A DNA stretch of 64,000 nt from Streptomyces sp. Ncost-T10-10d (GTDB taxonomy: Bacteria > Actinomycetota > Actinomycetes > Streptomycetales > Streptomycetaceae): positions 1 to 64,000 of the forward strand of contig NZ_FMDF01000073.1 in the NCBI RefSeq assembly GCF_900091955.1, given 5' to 3'. Below the pieces are notes generated by a model that did no database searches, was not told where the DNA came from, and saw only the letters and a list, made by a program, of their open reading frames with translations. This document shows positions 58,445 through 64,000 of this stretch, one piece after another (the stretch's first letter is position 1; each line of letters begins with the position of its first letter). Position numbers and translations under genes: made by a program.

Positions 58445-60145
58445 ATGGCCGCCGAGCTCTCCCCGCACCTGCTCTCCGAGAAGCACCGCCCGACGCTCGA
58501 CCGGGCCCTCGACGCGATCCGTACGCGCGCCTACTGGTCCCCGCATCCCGAGCATCCGAAGGCATACGGGGAGGGCGGAGCCCCCGGCAGCCTGAGCGCC
58601 GCCGAGGGCAAGGCGGCCTTCGACGCCGTGCTGCACACCCGGCTCGACCTCGGCCAGCCGGGCACCGACGGCTGGACGGGCGAGGAGATCTCTCCGTACG
58701 GACCGGAGCTCGGCGTCGAATATCCGCACGCCGACCTGGACGTCCTGCTGCCGGCGATGCGTACGGGCATGGCCGCCTGGCGTGCGGCAGGCCCCGAGAC
58801 CAGGGCCCTGGTCTGTCTGGAAATCCTGGCGCGGATCAGTGCCAGGACCCATGAGTTCGGCCATGCCGTGATGCACACCAGCGGCCAGGCCTTCATGATG
58901 GCGTTCCAGGCGGGTGGCCCGCACGCCCAGGACCGCGGCCTGGAGGCGGTGGCGTACGCGTACGAGGAGCAGATCCGCACCCCGCAGAGCGCCGACTGGT
59001 CCAAGCCGCAGGGCAAGCGCGACCCGCTTCAACTGCACAAGTCGTTCATCGCGGCACCCCGCGGCATCTCGCTCCTGATCGGCTGCAACACGTTCCCCAC
59101 ATGGAACGGCTATCCGGGCCTCTTCGCCTCCCTGGCCACCGGCAACCCCGTCCTGGTCAAGCCGCACCCGCGCGCCGTACTTCCGCTCGCGCTCACGGTG
59201 CAGCTGGCCCGCGAGGTGCTCGTCGAGGCGGGCTTCGATCCCAACCTGGTAGCTCTGGCGGCCGAGCGGCCGGGCGAAGGTATCGCGAAGACCCTCGCGG
59301 TCCGCCCCGAGATCAAGATCATCGACTACACCGGATCCACCGCCTTCGGCGACTGGCTGGAGACCAACGCCCGCCAGGCCCAGGTCTACACGGAAAAGGC
59401 CGGAGTCAACACGATCGTGCTCGACTCCACCGACAACTACCAGGGCATGCTCGCCAACCTGGCGTTCTCCCTCTCGCTGTACAGCGGTCAGATGTGCACC
59501 ACCCCGCAGAACCTGCTGATCCCCCGGGACGGCATCACGACCGATGCCGGCGACAAGACGTACGACGAAGTCGTCGACGACATCGCCGCCGCGGTCAATG
59601 GACTGCTGGGCGACGACGCCCGGGCGAACGCACTGCTCGGCGCCCTGGTCAACCCCGATGTGAAGGCCCGCCTGGAGGCAGCCGCGGAGCTCGGCGAAGT
59701 CGTCCTGCCCTCTCGCGAGGTGGCCAACCCGGAATTCCCCGGCGCCGTGGTCCGCACCCCCGTCGTCGTCAAACTGGACGGCACCAAGCCCGACGACGAG
59801 GAGCACTATTTGTCGGAGTGCTTCGGACCGGTCTCCTTCGCAGTAGCGGTCGACTCGACAGCCGCCGCCGTGGAACTGCTCCGCCGCACGATCCGCGACA
59901 AGGGCGCGATGACGGTGGGCGCGTACACCACCTCACCGGAGGTGGAGCACGCGGTGGAGGACGTCTGCATGGAAGAGTCGGCCCAGCTCTCGCTGAACCT
60001 GACCGGCGGGGTGTACGTCAACCAGACCGCAGCGTTCTCCGACTTCCACGGTTCGGGCGGCAACCCGGCAGCGAACGCGGCCCTGTGTGACGGAGCCTTC
60101 GTAGCAAACCGCTTCCGCATGGTGGAAGTCCGCCGCCAGGCGTAA
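58445..60145 (+). CDS. paaN: Phenylacetate degradation protein PaaN (aldehyde dehydrogenase family)
   Basis: A 566-residue aldehyde-dehydrogenase-superfamily protein of the PaaN type without a fused hydratase domain. Core motifs are FIAAPRGISLLIGCNTFPTW, NPVLVKPHPRAVLPL (cofactor Lys), IIDYTGSTAFGDWLE, the catalytic Cys in SGQMCTTPQNLLI, and LSECFGPVSFAVAV. In the phenylacetyl-CoA epoxide pathway it oxidises the reactive open-chain semialdehyde after ring cleavage. ATG 58445 follows GAGGAG. The rest of the pathway starts at paaA, 3.1 kb downstream, with three unrelated genes between. Confidence 0.92.
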   Translation: MAAELSPHLLSEKHRPTLDRALDAIRTRAYWSPHPEHPKAYGEGGAPGSLSAAEGKAAFDAVLHTRLDLGQPGTDGWTGEEISPYGPELGVEYPHADLDVLLPAMRTGMAAWRAAGPETRALVCLEILARISARTHEFGHAVMHTSGQAFMMAFQAGGPHAQDRGLEAVAYAYEEQIRTPQSADWSKPQGKRDPLQLHKSFIAAPRGISLLIGCNTFPTWNGYPGLFASLATGNPVLVKPHPRAVLPLALTVQLAREVLVEAGFDPNLVALAAERPGEGIAKTLAVRPEIKIIDYTGSTAFGDWLETNARQAQVYTEKAGVNTIVLDSTDNYQGMLANLAFSLSLYSGQMCTTPQNLLIPRDGITTDAGDKTYDEVVDDIAAAVNGLLGDDARANALLGALVNPDVKARLEAAAELGEVVLPSREVANPEFPGAVVRTPVVVKLDGTKPDDEEHYLSECFGPVSFAVAVDSTAAAVELLRRTIRDKGAMTVGAYTTSPEVEHAVEDVCMEESAQLSLNLTGGVYVNQTAAFSDFHGSGGNPAANAALCDGAFVANRFRMVEVRRQA

Positions 60146-60182
60146 TCCTCCACTCCTCCGCCCAATCATCTTCCGGGCTCCG

Positions 60183-60260
60183 CGAGCCTCTCCGACGTTG
60201 AGGAGCGGGGCCGGGAGGAGGCGGAGCCCCCGGTTACGGGAGGGGGCGGGTAGCGGAACA
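60183..60260. repeat. Streptomyces-type intergenic repeat region after paaN
   Basis: The stretch from GCCTCTCCGACGTTGAGGAG to GCGGGTAGCGGAAC resembles, from memory, a mosaic of short repeats often found between Streptomyces genes. It lies between the convergent paaN and SpoU genes. No coding content is seen. Confidence 0.45.
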
Positions 60261-60342
60261 GACCCGTCCCCCAGGCACCACGCACGCCCACATCCGCCGC
60301 CCCACCCATCGCAGAACGCCGGCCCTCCTCCAGGGTCGGCCC

Positions 60343-61113
60343 CTACTCCCGCCCCGCCCCCGGAATCTCCGCATACCGCTGCACCCATGCATGCATGGCA
60401 ATCGCAGCCGCGGCCCCCGCATTGAGCGACCGCGTCGACCCGAACTGCGCAATGGAGCACACCATCGCCGCGTGCTTTCGGGCCTCCTCGGTCAGCCCGG
60501 GCCCTTCCTGCCCGAAGAGCAGCACACACCGCCGCGGCAGCTCGGTCCGCTCCAGCGGCACCGCCCCCGGCAGATTGTCGATCCCGATGATCGGCAACCC
60601 CTCCGCCGCCGCCCACGCGGTCAGCGATTCCGCGTCCGGGTGGTGCCGCACATGCTGGTAACGGTCGGTGACCATCGCACCGCGCCGGTTCCAGCGCCGC
60701 CGCCCCACGATGTGGATCTCCTTGGCGAGGAAGGCGTTCGCGGTGCGCACCACGGAGCCGATATTGAAGTCATGGCCCCAGTTCTCGACCGCCACATGGA
60801 AGTCATGCCGCCGCAGATCCAGATCGGCGACGATCGCCTCCCGTGTCCAGTACCGGTAGGCGTCGCCCACGTTGCGCCGGTCGCCGTGGGCAAGCAGCTC
60901 GGGGTCGTACCGCTCGTCCACGGGCCAGGGCAGCGGATGCGGCCCGACGCCGATCCCCGTCCCGAATCCGTCGTCGTACTGCATGGGTTCCGTCGCCGCT
61001 ACGGATCCGACGGACGGTTCGCGTCCGAGCCCTCCGGACTCTTCGGTCGACGAATCCCCGCCGGTACTGCCGGTACTACCGGTGTTGCTACTGCTGCCGC
61101 TCTCACTACTCAC
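60343..61113 (-). CDS. SpoU/TrmH-family RNA 2'-O-methyltransferase
   Basis: A 256-residue SPOUT methyltransferase. Conserved motif 1 is VAVENWGHDFNIGSVVRTAN (Asn and catalytic Arg), motif 2 VLLFGQEGPGL and motif 3 FGSTRSLNAGAAAAIAM, which form the SAM-binding trefoil knot. A disordered Ser/Gly/Thr/Glu-rich lead of ~45 residues comes first. It methylates a ribose in tRNA or rRNA. GTG 61113 overlaps the stop of the HTTM gene (GTGA), which supports the full-length start; MQYDDG at about 60982 is the internal alternative. Third gene of the operon DUF5819-HTTM-SpoU. Confidence 0.9.
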   Translation of the reverse strand: MSSESGSSSNTGSTGSTGGDSSTEESGGLGREPSVGSVAATEPMQYDDGFGTGIGVGPHPLPWPVDERYDPELLAHGDRRNVGDAYRYWTREAIVADLDLRRHDFHVAVENWGHDFNIGSVVRTANAFLAKEIHIVGRRRWNRRGAMVTDRYQHVRHHPDAESLTAWAAAEGLPIIGIDNLPGAVPLERTELPRRCVLLFGQEGPGLTEEARKHAAMVCSIAQFGSTRSLNAGAAAAIAMHAWVQRYAEIPGAGRE

Positions 61114-62375
61114 CCGACGAGCGTATGGCCCTCGTCGTCGCTGTGCTGCGGGGCCTCCACGTCATCGACGGCACGTCGCTGCCCCGGCACCTTGCCCTTG
61201 CGCGAGAACAGCAGCTCCCGCCCGAGAGTCACCCGGCCGCCGAGCCACACCAGGAAGACGGTCGGCAGGAAGACGGAGTCGGCAGCGATCATCGCCATCG
61301 AGAAGAACGGCAGCCCGAGCAGCAGGGCGATGCCGGCGTGCTCACACATCATGGCGACGAGCAGGATGTTCTTGACCCGCCTGTTGAACAGGGTGAAGGG
61401 GAAGGCAACCTGGACGATGACCGTGCCGTACGTCAGCAGCATCACCATGACACTGCTGGACGCGAGGATGTCCGACAGCCCGGGCCAGGGCGTGAAGGAG
61501 TCGAGCTTGAGCGGGTAGTACAGCGCCGTGCCGTCCTGCCACCGCGAACCCTGGATCTTGTACCACCCTGCCGTCGAGTAGATCAGACAGACCTCGGCCA
61601 TGATCAGGACGAGAGTCGCGTTGTGGGCGAGATTGGCGACGACATCCAGCAGGGTGCGCGCTTCGCTGTGCGGCGCGTAGCGATTCACGGCCCACCAGAC
61701 ACCCTGGCCGCCCCAGAGGATCCAGAAGAGAACCGGCAACCACCAGGTGCCGCCGAGGCCATCTGTCACAGTGGCCACGGTCAGAACCAGGCCGAGTACC
61801 ACCCAGAGGACCTGCCCGGCCACATCCCTCCGCACCGAACGCCGCGGACCATCGTCTTCCGCATCCGCATCCGCCACACGGACAGCACGCGCCGCGCGCG
61901 CCGCACGCCGTGCATCCAACGACCAGACCTGCCCGCAGCGCGTCAGCACGAGGTAGATCGCCATCAGATGGATGACGTTGTCACCGCCGTCGCCCATGAA
62001 AATGCTGCGGTTCTGCAGGGAGAGCACACCGATCATGAAGAGGACCGACATGGCGCGGGTGTGCCAGCCGACCATCAGCAGCGCGGCGGAGAGCAGAGCA
62101 ATCGCGTACACGATCTCGAACCAGACCGTGCTGTCCGACCACATGAGCGCACTGAAGGCCTGATTGCCCGATATGAGCTGATGCGCCATGTCCCAGTTCC
62201 ACGGCGCGTCGGGTCCGTACATCTCGTGGCGGTGCGGCAGTTCCCGCAGCAGGAACAGCAGATAGGTGGCGGAGAAACCGATCCGGATGACGGCGGTCTG
62301 GTACGGGCCCAGGGCCGAGGAAGTGATGCGCTGGATGCCGCGGGCGAGCTTGCGGTGGAAGGTGAACGTGCTCAC
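61110..62375 (-). CDS. HTTM-domain (vitamin K-dependent carboxylase-like) membrane protein
   Basis: A 421-residue integral membrane protein of the HTTM family. Several hydrophobic helices are visible: AVIRIGFSATYLLFLLREL, WFEIVYAIALLSAALLMVGW, VLWVVLGLVLTVATV, LVLIMAEVCLIYSTAGWYKI, MVMLLTYGTVIVQVAFPF. The conserved sequences YSTAGWYKIQGSRWQDGTALYY and CEHAGIALLLGLPFF match the family. HTTM proteins are related to gamma-glutamyl carboxylase, but catalysis is shown only in some branches. GTG 62375 overlaps the DUF5819 stop by four bases, and its own stop overlaps the SpoU start. Function unknown. Confidence 0.88.
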   Translation of the reverse strand: MSTFTFHRKLARGIQRITSSALGPYQTAVIRIGFSATYLLFLLRELPHRHEMYGPDAPWNWDMAHQLISGNQAFSALMWSDSTVWFEIVYAIALLSAALLMVGWHTRAMSVLFMIGVLSLQNRSIFMGDGGDNVIHLMAIYLVLTRCGQVWSLDARRAARAARAVRVADADAEDDGPRRSVRRDVAGQVLWVVLGLVLTVATVTDGLGGTWWLPVLFWILWGGQGVWWAVNRYAPHSEARTLLDVVANLAHNATLVLIMAEVCLIYSTAGWYKIQGSRWQDGTALYYPLKLDSFTPWPGLSDILASSSVMVMLLTYGTVIVQVAFPFTLFNRRVKNILLVAMMCEHAGIALLLGLPFFSMAMIAADSVFLPTVFLVWLGGRVTLGRELLFSRKGKVPGQRRAVDDVEAPQHSDDEGHTLVG

Positions 62376-63127
62376 TTGTCCACCCCTTTGGCGTTCTCGG
62401 GAAGGTCGGCAGGGGTTACGGTCCACCACGGCAGCACCCGGTAGGACGGCTTCGTGCTGATCTTCTCCTCGCTCCATCCGGGCGCCCCGACGGACCGCAC
62501 CTCGGAACGGATCTGGATGCGCTCGACGGTGCCGCCGTAGTCGTGTTCGCTGAGGCGCCGCATCGCGATGCGGCGGATGTAACGCTCGGAGGCCTCGCCG
62601 CGCAGGCCGTTCGCCCGGTTCTCGTTGTCATGGGAACCGAGATAGAAGTCCCAGGCGCGACGGAGCTCGTTCTGATGGACATGGCTGGGGAGCAGGTTGC
62701 CGCGTATCGCCTGGCCGTCCTCACTGGAGAGACTCATCCAGGGGGTGGTGCGGCGGCCGTCGGCGCCGACTATCTCAGCTCGTACATGAATGGCCACGTT
62801 CTGCTGAAGCGGGTTCGGGGCGAAGAGCTTCCAGTTCTGCTCGAACTCGGGATAGATCCAGTCGTCGACCGCCTTGCCGTGCTGCTTGGTCAGGGTGTTG
62901 GAGGGTGCGACGTGCAGAAACACCATGGCCAGCTGAACGCAGGCGACCAGCCCGATGACCGACAGTGCGATCGCGGCAACGATCTGGTACGGAAGTGACA
63001 GGGCAGCCATGCCGACACGGGGACCTTGACCCGACCCCCGACCGGCGCCGGACGACGCGTCCTCGCGCTGCCCCGGCCCTGGCCCGGCGCTCCCGCTCCC
63101 GACACCCCTGTCCTCGTACGAATCCAT
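62372..63127 (-). CDS. DUF5819-family membrane-anchored protein
   Basis: A 251-residue protein. A ~40-residue Gly/Ser-rich cytoplasmic lead precedes one membrane helix (VAAIALSVIGLVACVQLAM) and a ~170-residue extracytoplasmic domain with WIYPEFEQNWKLFAPNPL, AIHVRAEI, a basic helix RYIRRIAMRRLSEHDYGG and PSYRVLPWWTV. The WxLFAPxP pattern is the hallmark of DUF5819, which usually neighbours an HTTM protein, as here. Together they probably form an envelope complex that modifies or handles an exported substrate; this is inferred from co-occurrence only. First gene of its operon, divergent from paaA. Confidence 0.85.
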   Translation of the reverse strand: MDSYEDRGVGSGSAGPGPGQREDASSGAGRGSGQGPRVGMAALSLPYQIVAAIALSVIGLVACVQLAMVFLHVAPSNTLTKQHGKAVDDWIYPEFEQNWKLFAPNPLQQNVAIHVRAEIVGADGRRTTPWMSLSSEDGQAIRGNLLPSHVHQNELRRAWDFYLGSHDNENRANGLRGEASERYIRRIAMRRLSEHDYGGTVERIQIRSEVRSVGAPGWSEEKISTKPSYRVLPWWTVTPADLPENAKGVDK

Positions 63128-63158
63128 CCCGCCCCGATCCCCGTCGATCCCCGGTCAG

Positions 63159-63167
63159 TTATCCACA
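63159..63167 (+). promoter_or_regulatory. DnaA box in the paaA promoter region
   Basis: TTATCCACA, the classical Escherichia DnaA-box form, immediately before a TTGACA -35-like hexamer at 63171-63176 in the divergent DUF5819/paaA region. Confidence 0.6.
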
Positions 63168-63212
63168 GGGTTGACACCCTACGGGCCGTCGACTCACCAT
63201 TGAAGACATTGA

Positions 63213-63226
63213 ACCGAACGATCGGT
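63213..63226. promoter_or_regulatory. PaaR operator candidate at paaA
   Basis: ACCGAACGATCGGT, the reverse complement of the site at 58377-58390, ending 20 bases before the paaA ATG. It is directly followed by further CGGT repeats. Confidence 0.75.
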
Positions 63227-63246
63227 CGGTCGGTAGGGAGTCCGGG

Positions 63247-64000
63247 ATGACGGCAGTGACTGCGGACCAGACAGCGCAGGCAGGAGCAGGCAGGCCCGAA
63301 GGGGCGGACGAGGCCCTGGAGGCGACCTTCGATGCCGCGGTGGCGGCGGACGAGCGCATCGAGCCGCGCGACTGGATGCCGGATGCGTACCGCGCCTCAC
63401 TGGTCAGGCAAATGGCCCAGCATGCCCACTCCGAAATCATCGGAATGCAGCCGGAGGCCAACTGGATCTCGCGAGCGCCCTCGCTGCGCCGCAAAGCGAT
63501 CCTTATGGCCAAGGTGCAGGACGAGGCCGGACACGGGCTCTATCTGTACAGCGCCGCGGAGACTCTCGGCACCGGCCGCGAGGAACTGCTCGACAAACTC
63601 CACGCGGGCCGCCAGAGGTATTCATCGATCTTCAATTACCCGACGCTGACCTGGGCGGACGTCGGCGCGATCGGCTGGCTCGTGGACGGCGCCGCGATCA
63701 CCAACCAGGTTCCGCTCTGTCGCTGCTCCTACGGCCCGTACGCACGGGCGATGGTCCGTATCTGCAAGGAGGAGTCCTTCCACCAGCGCCAGGGTTACGA
63801 GCTGCTGCTCACCCTCAGCCGCGGCACTCCGGCACAGCACGAGATGGCCCAGGACGCGGTGAACCGCTGGTGGTGGCCGTCCTTGATGATGTTCGGCCCG
63901 CCGGATGACGCATCGGCCCACTCGGCGCAGTCGATGACCTGGAAGATCAAGCGGCACTCCAACGACGAGCTGCGGCAGCGCTTCGTGGACATTTGTGTCC
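63247..64000 (+). CDS. paaA: Phenylacetyl-CoA 1,2-epoxidase subunit PaaA, 3'-truncated by window edge
   Basis: The first 251 residues of PaaA, the catalytic di-iron subunit of the multicomponent oxygenase that epoxidises the ring of phenylacetyl-CoA. Metal-ligand regions are visible: [34 protein letters not shown] (Glu…His) and [16 protein letters not shown] (Glu…His). The frame is open to the last base. ATG 63247 follows AGGGAG. It should head the paaABCDE operon. The shared operator with paaN implies common repression relieved by phenylacetyl-CoA. Confidence 0.95.
   Translation, partial: MTAVTADQTAQAGAGRPEGADEALEATFDAAVAADERIEPRDWMPDAYRASLVRQMAQHAHSEIIGMQPEANWISRAPSLRRKAILMAKVQDEAGHGLYLYSAAETLGTGREELLDKLHAGRQRYSSIFNYPTLTWADVGAIGWLVDGAAITNQVPLCRCSYGPYARAMVRICKEESFHQRQGYELLLTLSRGTPAQHEMAQDAVNRWWWPSLMMFGPPDDASAHSAQSMTWKIKRHSNDELRQRFVDICV

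Noticed and set aside
12829..62384. Near-match DnaA boxes such as TGTGGACAG at 12829 and TTGTCCACC at 62376
   Set aside because: One mismatch and inside coding sequence; expected by chance at this length.
1..64000. tRNA, rRNA, insertion sequence, prophage or secondary-metabolite cluster
   Set aside because: No cloverleaf, rRNA, transposase, integrase, phage structural gene or synthase was recognised by eye in the window.

Overview
The window is very high-G+C DNA with dense, short-gap gene packing, frequent GTG starts and GTGA/ATGA stop-start overlaps. Mycothiol-type enzymes, an AfsR/SARP regulator, a proteasome activator, SpoIIE-type phosphatases, twin-arginine and lipoprotein signals, and chromosomal parS sites together point to Streptomyces or a very close relative. 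From memory, the gene order (metG, aspS, fadE, dacA, bkd, kinases, bkd, paa) looks like the S. coelicolor SCO379x-383x core region near oriC. Three parS-type palindromes in 42 kb fit an origin-proximal location. I see no rRNA, tRNA, CRISPR array, insertion sequence or prophage.

Layout. 1-7.2 kb: the 3' part of a von Willebrand A protein, a two-component system, methionyl-tRNA synthetase, a Uma2-family protein, an L,D-transpeptidase-like lipoprotein and a Tat-exported intradiol dioxygenase homologue. 7.3-16.1 kb: aspS, a PP2C/SpoIIE-ATPase signalling protein, an AI-2E family permease, a pirin, an SseB-like protein and a FadE-type acyl-CoA dehydrogenase. 16.2-25.2 kb: a second Uma2 protein, M18 aminopeptidase, a small membrane protein, a 1007-residue AfsR/SARP-type regulator, a DUF4232 lipoprotein, a thioredoxin-NHL protein and a LURP-one-like protein. 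25.2-31.3 kb: a nitrilase-family hydrolase, a mycothiol-dependent isomerase-family protein, a GntR-MFS operon, a D,D-carboxypeptidase, a VOC protein and a junction of two decayed gene fragments.

31.3-56.8 kb holds two complete branched-chain 2-oxoacid dehydrogenase operons (E1alpha-E1beta-E2), about 17.5 kb apart. The first is divergent from an orphan LuxR-type response regulator. The second is divergent from an Lrp/AsnC regulator. Between them lie a frameshifted FMN-oxidase-family gene under a DosR/DevR-like box, an aminoglycoside-phosphotransferase-fold protein, two divergent transmembrane Ser/Thr kinases, a Pro-rich surface protein, a PadR-ABC-FtsX operon, a proteasome activator (Bpa/PafE family), a quinone oxidoreductase, and a mobA-moeA-potassium channel operon whose last gene junction is itself a parS site.

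56.9-64 kb: a lipoprotein hydrolase, then a phenylacetate locus. A TetR regulator diverges from paaN, and paaA begins at 63,247 and runs off the end. Between paaN and paaA sits an oppositely oriented DUF5819-HTTM-SpoU operon. The TetR/paaN and paaA promoters carry the same 14-bp palindrome in opposite orientation, which links them as one regulon.

The most interesting items are the parS site buried in a translational stop/start overlap, the shared paa operator, the DosR-like box over a broken gene, the nested DUF5819-HTTM-SpoU operon, and the roughly 200-residue repetitive extension on MoeA.
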